In this document: positions 1-7,131 of the stretch, one piece after another
Layout of the letters: every line of letters starts with the position of its first letter
How positions within the stretch are numbered: position 1 is the first letter of the stretch
Source of the DNA: Streptomyces coacervatus
GTDB lineage: Bacteria > Actinomycetota > Actinomycetes > Streptomycetales > Streptomycetaceae
DNA: 64,000 nt
Direction: 5' to 3'
NCBI RefSeq assembly: GCF_029223485.1
Contig: NZ_JARHTP010000020.1
Location: forward strand, 124,001 to 188,000
Position numbers and translations under genes: made by a program
Notes under the pieces: model-generated
What the model saw: only the letters and a program-made list of their open reading frames with translations
Told to the model about the DNA's origin: nothing
Databases searched by the model: none

Positions 1-61
1 CGCTCGCTGCGGCTTCCACGATCGAGCGGCGGGTCTGCACCGCACGAGCCTGCTTGGCCAT
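1..61 (-). CDS. TetR-family regulator, gamma-butyrolactone-receptor-like (partial, N-terminus only)
   Basis: Only the first 20 codons are in the window; the gene runs off the left edge. It begins MAKQARAVQTRRSIVEAAAS, which closely matches the opening of ArpA/ScbR-type gamma-butyrolactone receptors, where this segment starts the helix-turn-helix domain. The ATG is preceded by a strong ribosome site (GGAGGG, about 6 nt upstream). It is divergent from an epimerase-type gene of the kind found in butyrolactone loci, and the shared upstream region carries operator-like palindromes. Family assignment rests on 20 residues plus context, so a pseudo-receptor or other TetR protein is possible. Confidence 0.6.
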   Translation of the reverse strand, partial: MAKQARAVQTRRSIVEAAAS

Positions 62-96
62 TTCTTTCCCTCCGGGGCGTGCCTGGTGCGGCCAGC

Positions 97-121
97 CTAC
101 CCGACCATCCGGTCTGTTTCT
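97..121. promoter_or_regulatory. Weak ARE-like half operator upstream of the TetR gene
   Basis: The arm CGGTCTGTTTCT (110-121) nearly repeats the right arm of the stronger palindrome at 228-253, with the same 4-nt gap between ACC (104-106) and GGT (111-113). The left arm matches only 6 of 10 positions. It lies 36-60 nt upstream of the TetR start codon, where a butyrolactone receptor would bind to repress itself. Inference from sequence alone. Confidence 0.35.
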
Positions 122-213
122 TTGGAGTCTTCGACGGGGAAGGCGGGTACAGAGACACCTTCCGTAGCAGCCCACCCCTGCCTGGTGGTGACCTGGGCCA
201 CGTGGCTCAGATC

Positions 214-253
214 ACGGTTCCTTGAAAGAAAAGGAACCGTACGGTCTGTTTTC
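214..253. promoter_or_regulatory. Overlapping palindromes, probable autoregulatory (ARE-like) operator
   Basis: Two palindromes overlap here. The first is a perfect 10-bp inverted repeat, ACGGTTCCTT (214-223) and AAGGAACCGT (231-240), with a 7-nt spacer. The second spans 228-253, is centred on ACCGTACGGT and matches its reverse complement at 20 of 26 positions; its outer arms are GAAAA and TTTTC. This resembles the operators bound by gamma-butyrolactone receptors. It sits between the divergent TetR and epimerase genes, 52 nt before the epimerase ATG. Switching between the two overlapping symmetries is a possibility, not something shown. Confidence 0.55.
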
Positions 254-305
254 TGACCCGGCGGGCCGCTTGCACAGCCGGCAGCTCCCGACGTTCCATC
301 TGGGA

Positions 306-1313
306 ATGAACCCCCACAACAGACTGCGCCCGGCCCGCCCCGACGCAGCGGTCCTCGTCGCCGGCGGCACCGGGTTCATCGGCTCGGCAGCGCTGCGCGC
401 ACTCACCGGCGACCGGCCACCGCGGCCCGGTGCGGTGAAGGCACTGGTCAGACGGGTACCGGAGGCATCCAGCGCGGTGCCCGGCGTCGAATACGTCACA
501 GGTGACGTCACCGACCCAGCCGCACTGCGGGGCCTGTGCGACGGCATCCACACCGTGCTCCACTGCGTCTCGTACATCGGCGCCGACGAAGCCACATGCC
601 AGGCGGTCAACGTCGACGGCACCCGCACCCTGCTCGCCGAAGCGGAACACGCCGGGGTCCACCGCACCGTCCTGGTGAGCACCACCGCCGTCTACGGCGC
701 CGGACCGCACCGCGACCTCACCGAACACGAACACACCCCCGCACCCACCTCGGCCACCAGCCGCACCCGGCTACTCGCCGAACAAGCCGTACTCGCCGCC
801 GGCGGCACAGTGCTCAGAGCGCCACTCGTGTACGGCACCGGGGACGTCTGGTTCGTCCCCGCCCTCGCCGAACTCCTGCAGCGCGTACCGGCGCTGCCGG
901 AAAACGGCCGGGCCCGGCTCTCGCTGGTGGCCGTCGACGACCTGGCCCGGCTGCTGGCCACCCTCGCCCGCGCATCCGAGGCCCTCCCGCCCGGCACCGT
1001 GCACCATGCCGCCCACCCGCACACACCGACCCTGCGGGAATTCGTCGCCCTGCTCGGCGACACCCTCGGCCTGCCCGTCCCCCAGGACGGCCTCACTCTC
1101 GACGACTACCTGACCCGCCTGCGCCAGACGCCCGGAAGAGCCAGCGCACACCAGGCCGGACTGCTCGCAGAAGACCGCTGGTACCGCTCCCCGCTCTGGT
1201 CCCGCCTCGACTGCCCACCCGGCCCGGGACACCGGATCCGGCTGGGCGAATCGGCCGCCTGGTACCGGGACGCGCTGGCGCCGCGGACGCCGGCCGCGAG
1301 CGACAGCACGTGA
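306..1313 (+). CDS. NAD-dependent epimerase/dehydratase (possible butyrolactone-biosynthesis reductase)
   Basis: This 335-residue protein carries a Rossmann nucleotide-binding loop, VLVAGGTGFIG, at about residues 14-24, and a short-chain-reductase pattern with a tyrosine region (TTAVYGAG). It is therefore an extended SDR acting on a sugar-like or keto substrate with NAD(P). Start ATG 306 was chosen because the in-frame extension upstream would run through the palindromic operator; no strong ribosome site is visible, so a leaderless or weakly initiated mRNA is possible. Such reductases accompany receptor genes in gamma-butyrolactone loci (ScbB-like role), which is suggested here only by the divergent TetR gene. 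Its stop codon lies inside a CACGTGAAAC half-parS sequence. Confidence 0.7.
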   Translation: MNPHNRLRPARPDAAVLVAGGTGFIGSAALRALTGDRPPRPGAVKALVRRVPEASSAVPGVEYVTGDVTDPAALRGLCDGIHTVLHCVSYIGADEATCQAVNVDGTRTLLAEAEHAGVHRTVLVSTTAVYGAGPHRDLTEHEHTPAPTSATSRTRLLAEQAVLAAGGTVLRAPLVYGTGDVWFVPALAELLQRVPALPENGRARLSLVAVDDLARLLATLARASEALPPGTVHHAAHPHTPTLREFVALLGDTLGLPVPQDGLTLDDYLTRLRQTPGRASAHQAGLLAEDRWYRSPLWSRLDCPPGPGHRIRLGESAAWYRDALAPRTPAASDST

Positions 1314-1324
1314 AACCCCCACAC

Positions 1325-1342
1325 GTGTTTCACGTGAAACAC
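1325..1342. other. parS chromosome-partition site (ParB binding)
   Basis: The sequence 1327-1340 is exactly GTTTCACGTGAAAC, the 14-bp Streptomyces/Mycobacterium parS consensus, and the palindrome extends to GTG...CAC at 1325-1342. A half copy, CACGTGAAAC, occurs 24 bp earlier at 1307-1316 and contains the stop codon of the upstream gene. In Streptomyces most parS copies cluster around oriC, which fits the rest of the window. Confidence 0.92.
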
Positions 1343-1419
1343 AGCCGTGGGGCGGAAGACCCTCAAGTCTCCCGCCCCACACCGCAGTTCGTCCCACAGT
1401 CCCGCAGTCCCACAGGACG

Positions 1420-2121
1420 TCACCGGCCGTCGTCGCGCCGCGCGGCCTCCTCCTCGGCCTCCTTGGCCTGCACCTCCGGGTCGAGCAACGACTGACCGCT
1501 GCCGTCCACCGACGACAGCCGGCTCGACTCCGGCACCTCCGTCGCAGCGGGAGGCTCGACCAGCCAGTCCGGGTTGGCCTGCTTGTCCCACCACTTCCAG
1601 GCGGCGAAGGCACCGCCCGCGAGAGCCCCGAGCACCAGCAGCACCTTCGCAGCACGGCCGGCCCTCGCCCGACGCTCATGCCTACGGGCCAGTTTCTGGA
1701 TCTCCTTCGGCGAGACCTGACCGCGCAGCGCAGCCAGCGCGGCGGCACCGCGCGCCGCGGCCTCGTCCTTGACGGGCCCGGCCGCGGCCACCGCGTGCTC
1801 CAGCCTCGGCCGGGAATAGTCGGCGGCCTGCCGAGCCGCCTGCCGGGTACGGACGGCAGCCTCATGGGCAGCCTGGTCGACCTTCGGCGGCACGTGTGTA
1901 CGGGCCTGCTCCAGGCGCGGCGCGACGTAGACGTCGTACTGGACGCGGGCCTGGTCGGCGGCCTGGGACACCTTCGGCGCAAGCCGTACGCGTGCCTCGT
2001 TTGCATAGTGCGCGGCCCTGTCCTTGGCCGTGTCGGCGTAGGGCGCCACCACTTCCGCGGCGTGCAGCACGCTGTCCTTCGCCGAACCGGTCGCGGCGCG
2101 CACGCTGTCGATGCGGGTCAC
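1420..2121 (-). CDS. DUF5324 family membrane-anchored protein
   Basis: A 233-residue protein recognised as the DUF5324 family found in Streptomyces. The first 150 residues are Ala/Arg/Lys/Gln-rich, with repeated AA-x-x-A patterns predicting long amphipathic helices. One membrane segment follows at about residues 157-176 (VLLVLGALAGGAFAAW), and the tail is short and acidic. GTG start, with GGAGGAGG eight or so bases upstream. Function is unknown; the helices resemble apolipoprotein/LEA-like or DNA- and membrane-associating segments, but this is only compositional. It stands alone, facing the parS site at its 3' end. Confidence 0.8.
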   Translation of the reverse strand: MTRIDSVRAATGSAKDSVLHAAEVVAPYADTAKDRAAHYANEARVRLAPKVSQAADQARVQYDVYVAPRLEQARTHVPPKVDQAAHEAAVRTRQAARQAADYSRPRLEHAVAAAGPVKDEAAARGAAALAALRGQVSPKEIQKLARRHERRARAGRAAKVLLVLGALAGGAFAAWKWWDKQANPDWLVEPPAATEVPESSRLSSVDGSGQSLLDPEVQAKEAEEEAARRDDGR

Positions 2122-2484
2122 GGGATCCTCCTCCTCGGTGGCGTACGGTAATTCGACTTTCCACCCTTTTACGGATCATGCCTGTCAACAGCCCCCGGGG
2201 CATGTGAGGGCGGGCATCCGGGTCATGCATACCGACTCCGGACCATCTCCGATCAAGAGCTGAGCAAGAGCCGATCGAGTCCAATAGAGGATGAATACGG
2301 GGCAACGGGCGCTTGTCGTCGACAATGCCACGGATCGCCTCCGAGCGCCCCCGGCCCGGACGTACTCGACCGGTTTTCTGCAAGCGAGTTCCCCCGATGC
2401 GCGCCCATAGACGGGCGCCGGGCGACGCACGGCGCGGACCGTGCGAGGATCAGGGGGTCACAGGAAGACAACGGAAGGCAGATC
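2122..2484. other. 363-bp divergent intergenic region
   Basis: This gap separates the DUF5324 gene (minus) from ppiA (plus) and must hold both promoters. The only clear signals are the two ribosome sites: GGAGGAGG for DUF5324 and GGAAGGCAG before the ppiA GTG. I saw no convincing -35/-10 pair, hairpin or coding potential. Confidence 0.5.
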
Positions 2485-3018
2485 GTGGCTGAGCAGCTTT
2501 ACGCCACCCTGAAGACCAACAACGGCGACATCGAAGTCCGGCTCCTGCCGAACCACGCGCCCAAGACGGTCCGGAACTTTGTCGAACTCGCCACGGGCGA
2601 GCGCGAGTGGGTCAACCCCGAGACGGGCCAGAAGTCCACGGACAAGCTCTACGACGGCACGGTCTTCCACCGGGTGATCAGCGGATTCATGATCCAGGGC
2701 GGAGACCCGCTGGGCAACGGCACCGGTGGTCCCGGCTACCAGTTCGAGGACGAGTTCCACCCCGACCTCTCCTTCAACAAGCCCTACCTGCTGGCCATGG
2801 CCAACGCTGGTCCGGGTACCAACGGCTCGCAGTTCTTCATCACCGTCTCTCCCACGACGTGGCTGAACCGCAAGCACACCATCTTCGGCGAGGTCACCGA
2901 CGCCGCCAGCCAGAAGGTGATCGACGCCATCGCCACCACCCAGACCAACCCGCGCACCGACCGCCCGGTCAACGAGGTCGTCATCGAGTCGGTCGTCGTC
3001 GAAACCCGCGAGGGCTGA
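2485..3018 (+). CDS. ppiA: Cyclophilin-type peptidyl-prolyl cis-trans isomerase
   Basis: A 177-residue single-domain cyclophilin that catalyses cis-trans isomerisation of prolyl bonds in the cytoplasm (no signal peptide). Family marks include FHRVISGFMIQGGDP, TGGPGYQFEDE and GTNGSQFFIT, which contain the catalytic Arg and the Phe/Gln pocket residues. GTG start with GGAAGGCAG upstream. A cyclophilin gene also sits near pknB and crgA in mycobacteria (ppiA), which supports the name. A 16-bp tandem repeat begins within the last codons and runs past the stop, followed by a strong hairpin terminator. Confidence 0.93.
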   Translation: MAEQLYATLKTNNGDIEVRLLPNHAPKTVRNFVELATGEREWVNPETGQKSTDKLYDGTVFHRVISGFMIQGGDPLGNGTGGPGYQFEDEFHPDLSFNKPYLLAMANAGPGTNGSQFFITVSPTTWLNRKHTIFGEVTDAASQKVIDAIATTQTNPRTDRPVNEVVIESVVVETREG

Positions 3019-3090
3019 GACCTCACGAGGACTGAGACCCACGAGGGCTGAGGCCTACGAGGTCTGAGACCCACGAGGGCGGAACCCGAG
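3009..3090. repeat. 16-bp tandem repeat spanning the ppiA stop codon
   Basis: About five imperfect copies of a 16-bp unit (core CGAGGGCTGAGACC) start at 3009, 3026, 3042, 3058 and 3074. The first copy includes the last codons and TGA of ppiA; the next three also each contain a TGA. This looks like slippage duplication of the gene end. Comparable duplications occur after several other genes here. Confidence 0.75.
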
Positions 3091-3121
3091 AGGGTCGAGT
3101 CCCCGCACAGCAGGAACCAAA

Positions 3122-3153
3122 CGCCCCGCTCATCCGTAAAGATGGGCGGGGCG
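3122..3153 (+). terminator. Hairpin terminator after ppiA
   Basis: A 13-bp stem, CGCCCCGCTCATC (3122-3134) with GATGGGCGGGGCG (3141-3153), and a 6-nt loop CGTAAA; one position is a G-T wobble. It lies 104 nt after the ppiA stop and before the rhomboid gene. There is no long T tract, as is usual in Streptomyces. Confidence 0.75.
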
Positions 3154-3196
3154 GTGCATTTGCGCACGGCGCCCGTACGACGACCTAGGGGATCTC

Positions 3197-4105
3197 ATGG
3201 ACCAGGCGCCAGGCAGCCCACAGGGCCCGGAGGACCAGGGACCCCCGCCTGCCCAGAGCCTGCCCGGCTGCTACCGCCACCCCGACCGCGAGACCGGCAT
3301 CCGCTGCACCCGCTGCGAGCGCCCCATCTGCCCCGAGTGCATGGTCAACGCCTCCGTCGGCTTCCAATGCCCCGAATGCGCCCGCGGCGACTCCGGCACC
3401 GGACACCGCCCAGCCGCCGCCAGGCCCCGCACCATCGCCGGCGGCACCATCACCGCCGACCCCCGCCTGCTCACCAAGATCCTCATCGGGATCAACATCG
3501 CCGTGTTCATCGCCGTACACGTGCGGACCTCGCTCCTGGACCACCTCGTCCTCATCGGCGAATGGCCCCCGGCCCCGTTCAACCCCACCCAGGGCGTCGC
3601 CGAGGGCGAGTGGTATCGACTCGTGACCTCGATGTTCACGCACCAGGAGCCATGGCACATCGGCTTCAACATGCTCAGCCTGTGGTGGCTCGGCGGACCA
3701 CTCGAAGCCGCTCTCGGCCGCGCCCGCTACCTCTGCGTCTACTTCGTCTCAGGCCTGGCCGGCAGCGCCCTGGCCTACCTGCTGGCCTCCCCGACCACAG
3801 CCACACTCGGCGCCTCCGGCGCCATCTTCGGCCTGTTCGGCGCCACCGCCGTCCTCATGCGCCGCCTCAACTACGATCTGCGGCCCATCATCGCGCTGCT
3901 GGTGATCAACCTGATCTTCACCTTCAGCTGGAGCGGCATCTCCTGGCAGGCCCACATCGGCGGCCTCGTCGCCGGCGTCATCACCGGCTACGCCATGGTG
4001 CACGCCCCGCGTGAGCACCGGGCCCTCATCCAGTACGGCACCTGCGCGCTCGTCCTGGTCGTAGTCGTGGTCCTCACCCTGCTCAGAACGGCCCAGCTCA
4101 CCTGA
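3197..4105 (+). CDS. Rhomboid-family intramembrane serine protease with N-terminal zinc finger
   Basis: A 302-residue protein. Residues 24-62 form a B-box-like zinc ribbon with paired Cys residues (CYRHPD..CTRC..CPEC..CPEC). A six- or seven-helix rhomboid domain follows from about residue 93. The catalytic serine is S207 in GASGAIFG and the catalytic histidine H253 in QAHIGGLVAG; the HIGFNM motif in the earlier helix is also present. It should cleave membrane proteins within the bilayer; its substrates are unknown. AGGGGATCTC precedes the ATG. Confidence 0.9.
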   Translation: MDQAPGSPQGPEDQGPPPAQSLPGCYRHPDRETGIRCTRCERPICPECMVNASVGFQCPECARGDSGTGHRPAAARPRTIAGGTITADPRLLTKILIGINIAVFIAVHVRTSLLDHLVLIGEWPPAPFNPTQGVAEGEWYRLVTSMFTHQEPWHIGFNMLSLWWLGGPLEAALGRARYLCVYFVSGLAGSALAYLLASPTTATLGASGAIFGLFGATAVLMRRLNYDLRPIIALLVINLIFTFSWSGISWQAHIGGLVAGVITGYAMVHAPREHRALIQYGTCALVLVVVVVLTLLRTAQLT

Positions 4106-4114
4106 CGTGGCCGG

Positions 4115-4328
4115 TTGTCCACAGCGGGTTGCCAATCTTGTGCATGGTGTGCGGGAACAGCTGTGCCCCCTGTCACTGACCCGTGTTTCTGCAGGTCAGG
4201 CAGGGGGCGAACAGGTTTGCGGTTGCCGGTGTGCCAGTCACATCGGCGTCAACACCCGATGGGTTATCCACAGATGGTCGTTAGATGGTCGTTCTTTTCC
4301 CCAGCGTGTGGAAACCGGCTGTGGATAA
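4115..4328. other. Cluster of four DnaA-box-like sequences
   Basis: The gap between the rhomboid gene and crgA holds TTGTCCACA (4115-4123, plus strand), TTATCCACA (4264-4272, plus), GTTTCCACA (4307-4315, minus) and TTATCCACA (4320-4328, minus). The first is the preferred Streptomyces DnaA box. An 11-bp direct repeat, AGATGGTCGTT, lies at 4273-4294. The spacing is too sparse for oriC, but clusters like this outside oriC bind DnaA in S. coelicolor and affect initiation frequency. Confidence 0.65.
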
Positions 4329-4387
4329 CTCGGCGGATAGCCCTGGGCAGAGCTGAGTTCACCGGCTCGTGGCCGTTCCTTCGGCTG

Positions 4388-4642
4388 TTACTTCCACTGG
4401 GTGGAGACGCCGAATCCGGCGGCGATGAAGCCGAAGCCCACCACGATGTTCCAGTTGTCCAGTGCGTCGATGGGCAGTGAACCGTCCGTCACATAGAAGA
4501 CGACGATCCAGGCCAGGCCGATGACGAACATGGCCAGCATCACTGGCGCGACCCAGGCGCGGCTGTTCAGCTTGATGCTGGTCGCCTGCTTCGCCGGCGG
4601 CGGCGTGTAGTCGGCCTTCTTGCGGATACGTGACTTCGGCAC
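4388..4642 (-). CDS. crgA: Cell division protein CrgA
   Basis: An 84-residue protein of the CrgA family, which in Streptomyces and Mycobacterium sits in the membrane at division sites and interacts with FtsZ/FtsQ and penicillin-binding proteins; overproduction blocks septation in Streptomyces. It starts MPKSRIRKKADYTPPP, a typical CrgA N-terminus, then has two membrane segments (about residues 31-50 and 65-79) separated by a short loop containing WNIVVGFG. It is transcribed opposite to the rhomboid and DUF881 genes. Neighbourhood with DUF881, trpG and pknB matches mycobacteria. Confidence 0.95.
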   Translation of the reverse strand: MPKSRIRKKADYTPPPAKQATSIKLNSRAWVAPVMLAMFVIGLAWIVVFYVTDGSLPIDALDNWNIVVGFGFIAAGFGVSTQWK

Positions 4643-4784
4643 GAGGGTCTCTCCTGTCGATGCGCTGCGTGGCCGCGCAGGGAACTGTGGCTGGCTCCGG
4701 AGCAGCGTACAAGGGGACTCTTAGCGCTCCCCCGGGCGTCCGTTAGCGTAGTGCTTCCGCGGCGCCGAAGGAGATAAGGGTACG

Positions 4785-5564
4785 TTGAGCAATTCTGCCG
4801 ACTCCCCCCAGGACGGATCCAGTCCTGCCCGTGAACGCCGTTTCCGGCCGGTGCGGGTGCTCACGGTGGCCGTCTTCGCCCTCGCGGGGCTCATTTTCTT
4901 CACCAGTTTCAATACGGCCAAGGGCACCAATATCCGTACGGACACGTCCTTGCTGAAGCTTTCCGACCTCATCCAGGAGCGCAGCCGCAAGAACGGCGAA
5001 CTGGACCAGTCCAACGGCTCGCTGCGCCATGAGGTCGAGTCCTTCGCCGAGCGCGACGACGGCAGCAGCAAGGCGCAGGACGAGAAGCTCGCGGGCCTGG
5101 AGAAGAGTGCGGGCACGCAGAAGCTGAAGGGTGAGGCGATCACCGTCACGCTCAATGACGCCCCGCCGGACGCCACCGCCAAGCTTCCCGGCTATCCCGA
5201 GCCGCAGCCCGACTACCTGGTCATCCATCAGCAGGACCTGCAGGCCGTGGTGAACGCGCTGTGGCAGGGCGGGGCCAAGGGCATCAAGGTGATGGACCAG
5301 CGGCTGATCTCCACCAGTGCCGTGCGCTGTGTGGGCAACACCCTGATCCTTCAGGGGCGTGTCTACTCACCGCCGTACAAGATCACGGCGATCGGTGACC
5401 CCGACAAGCTGAACAAGGCGCTGTCCGCCTCCACGGCGATCCAGAACTACATGGTGTACGTGAATGTGTACGGCCTCGGCTGGAAAGTCACTCAGGACGG
5501 GACGGTGACTCTGCCCGGCTACTCGGGCACAGTGGATCTGCACTACGCCCAGCCCGTGGAGTGA
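4785..5564 (+). CDS. DUF881 family membrane protein
   Basis: A 259-residue protein with one N-terminal membrane helix (about residues 24-43, LTVAVFALAGLIFF), a coiled-coil-like stretch (about 55-110) and the DUF881 domain, which contains VNALWQGGAKGI and DQRLISTSAVRC. It is probably anchored in the membrane with the domain outside. The homologue in mycobacteria (Rv0012) also lies between crgA and trpG. TTG start, with AAGGAG and AAGGG upstream. It is the first gene of a plus-strand series leading into the sortases. Biochemical role is unknown; the family resembles stalk- or cell-division-associated proteins. Confidence 0.85.
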   Translation: MSNSADSPQDGSSPARERRFRPVRVLTVAVFALAGLIFFTSFNTAKGTNIRTDTSLLKLSDLIQERSRKNGELDQSNGSLRHEVESFAERDDGSSKAQDEKLAGLEKSAGTQKLKGEAITVTLNDAPPDATAKLPGYPEPQPDYLVIHQQDLQAVVNALWQGGAKGIKVMDQRLISTSAVRCVGNTLILQGRVYSPPYKITAIGDPDKLNKALSASTAIQNYMVYVNVYGLGWKVTQDGTVTLPGYSGTVDLHYAQPVE

Positions 5565-5588
5565 ACTGAGCCGTTTCGGGAGCTGCCG

Positions 5589-6281
5589 GTGCGCGTCGTC
5601 GTCAGGACCGTCAGCGAACTGTGTATCACTGTCGGGACCCTGATCGTCCTCTTCGTCGTCTATGTGCTGTTCTGGACGGGTGTGCGGGCGGACGGCGCGA
5701 TGAACCATCAGATCGATGTCCTGCACGACCAGTGGGCGAGGCAGACGGCGCATCCCGCGGCGAGTGCGGGGGCCGGCATTTCGGCCGCTCCCAGGGAGCC
5801 GGCGCCGTATGTTGCGGGAAAGCCCTTCGCGATCATGTACATCCCGCGGCTTGGTTTCACGTGGAACAAGCCCGTGCTCGAGAACACGGCCGTGAGCACG
5901 TTGAAGAAGGGGCTCGGGCACTACGCGAACACCGCGCAGCTGGGGCAGGAGGGCAACTTCGCGGTGGCGGGACACCGGCGTACGTACGGAGATCCGTTCG
6001 TGGACTTCCCGAAGCTGCGGCCCGGTGACGCTGTGGTGCTGACCGACGGGACCACCTGGTTCACGTATCGGATCGACAAAGGGCCCTACAAAACTGTGCC
6101 GACGGATGTTGAGGTGATCGATCCTGTGCCACGTAAGTCGGGGTACACGCAGGAGGGCCGTTATCTGACGCTCACCACGTGCGATCCGGAGTGGGGGCAC
6201 AGCCACCGGCTGATCGTGTGGGCGCACCTGGATTCCACACAGCCTGTGGAGGCCGGGAAACCAGAGGCGCTGCGCCGTTAG
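5589..6281 (+). CDS. Class E sortase
   Basis: A 230-residue sortase that should join surface proteins carrying LAxTG-like signals to peptidoglycan. It has one N-terminal membrane helix (residues 13-32). The transpeptidase triad is visible: H129 (AVAGHR), C198 (TLTTCDP) and R207 (HSHRLIVWAHL). GTG start 25 nt after the DUF881 stop. It is one of three sortases in 3.5 kb. The sequence coding for residues 89-94 contains GTTTCACGTGGAAC, one mismatch from parS. Confidence 0.9.
   Translation: MRVVVRTVSELCITVGTLIVLFVVYVLFWTGVRADGAMNHQIDVLHDQWARQTAHPAASAGAGISAAPREPAPYVAGKPFAIMYIPRLGFTWNKPVLENTAVSTLKKGLGHYANTAQLGQEGNFAVAGHRRTYGDPFVDFPKLRPGDAVVLTDGTTWFTYRIDKGPYKTVPTDVEVIDPVPRKSGYTQEGRYLTLTTCDPEWGHSHRLIVWAHLDSTQPVEAGKPEALRR
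5854..5867. other. parS-like site inside the first sortase gene
   Basis: GTTTCACGTGGAAC differs from the parS consensus at one of 14 positions. It lies within coding sequence, so it may be a functional degenerate parS or a coincidence of coding. The nearest perfect sites are at 1327 and 41249. Confidence 0.5.
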
Positions 6282-6334
6282 TCTGGTGCGGGTACGGCGT
6301 GAGTCCGGTGCCGTGGTGGAACGGAAGGGACGGC

Positions 6335-6496
6335 ATGTACGGCTTCATCTGGCGGCATCTGCCGGGAAACGCGTGGGTGAAGGCGCTGATCTCGCTCGCG
6401 CTGATCCTGCTGGTGGTCTATGTCCTGTTCCAGTACGTCTTCCCGTGGGCCGAGCCGCTGCTGCCCTTCAACGATGTGACGGTGGACAACCAGTGA
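6335..6496 (+). CDS. Small conserved-looking membrane protein (53 residues)
   Basis: A 53-residue protein beginning MYGFIWRHLPGNAWVKALIS with a single strong membrane helix at about residues 15-36 (ALISLALILLVVYVLFQYVF) and a short acidic tail. ACGGAAGG precedes the ATG by about 7 nt, and its TGA overlaps the GTG of the amidotransferase gene, implying translational coupling. No known domain is recognised. Its position between a sortase and the trpG-like gene suggests a role in the same membrane or cell-wall unit, which is inference. Confidence 0.75.
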   Translation: MYGFIWRHLPGNAWVKALISLALILLVVYVLFQYVFPWAEPLLPFNDVTVDNQ

Positions 6497-7131
6497 GTGC
6501 GCGGATTCTCGTCGTCGACAACTACGACAGCTTTGTCTTCAACCTGGTCCAGTACCTGTACCAGCTGGGCGCCGAGTGCGAGGTGCTGCGCAACGACGAG
6601 GTGTCGACGGCGCACGCCCAGGACGGTTTCGACGGTGTGCTGCTGTCGCCGGGTCCGGGTACGCCGGAGGAGGCGGGTGTCTGCATCGAGATGGTGCGGC
6701 ACTGCGCGGCCACCTCGGTGCCCGTCTTCGGTGTGTGCCTGGGCATGCAGTCGATGCAGGTGGCGTACGGCGGTGTGGTGGACCGTGCGCCGGAGCTGCT
6801 GCACGGCAAGACCTCGCTGGTCGAGCACGAGGGCAAGGGCGTCTTCGCCGGTCTGCCGACGCCCTTCACGGCGACGCGCTACCACTCGCTGGCCGCGGAG
6901 CCGGAGACGGTTCCGGCCGAGCTGGAGGTGACCGCGCGGACGCACGACGGGATCATCATGGGCCTCAGGCACCGTGAACTCCCGGTCGAGGGCGTGCAGT
7001 TCCACCCGGAGTCGGTGCTGACCGAGCACGGCCACCGGATGCTGGCCAACTGGTTGGTGGAGTGCGGCGACCAGGGTGCCGTGGCGAGGTCGGCGGGGCT
7101 CGCCCCGGTGGTGGGCAGGGCCACGGCGTGA
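6493..7131 (+). CDS. pabA: Anthranilate/aminodeoxychorismate synthase glutamine amidotransferase subunit
   Basis: A 212-residue class I glutamine amidotransferase that releases ammonia from glutamine for a chorismate-using partner. The catalytic triad is C82 (GVCLGMQS), H171 and E173 (QFHPESV); the NYDSFVFNL and GPGTP motifs mark the TrpG/PabA family. GTG start overlaps the preceding stop, and its own stop overlaps the next sortase. No trpE/pabB partner is nearby, as in mycobacterial trpG beside pknB. The symbol is given in the family sense; trpG is equally defensible. Confidence 0.85.
   Translation: MSARILVVDNYDSFVFNLVQYLYQLGAECEVLRNDEVSTAHAQDGFDGVLLSPGPGTPEEAGVCIEMVRHCAATSVPVFGVCLGMQSMQVAYGGVVDRAPELLHGKTSLVEHEGKGVFAGLPTPFTATRYHSLAAEPETVPAELEVTARTHDGIIMGLRHRELPVEGVQFHPESVLTEHGHRMLANWLVECGDQGAVARSAGLAPVVGRATA

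Noticed and set aside
197..204. CCACGTGG as an additional parS site
   Set aside because: Only the central CACGTG matches; the outer bases do not fit the consensus.
3009..3090. Tandem repeats as a CRISPR array
   Set aside because: Unit length is 16 bp, without unique spacers or cas genes.
4106..4387. DnaA boxes as oriC
   Set aside because: Only four boxes are spread over 214 bp, and dnaA and dnaN are absent. The origin in Streptomyces has many boxes between those genes.
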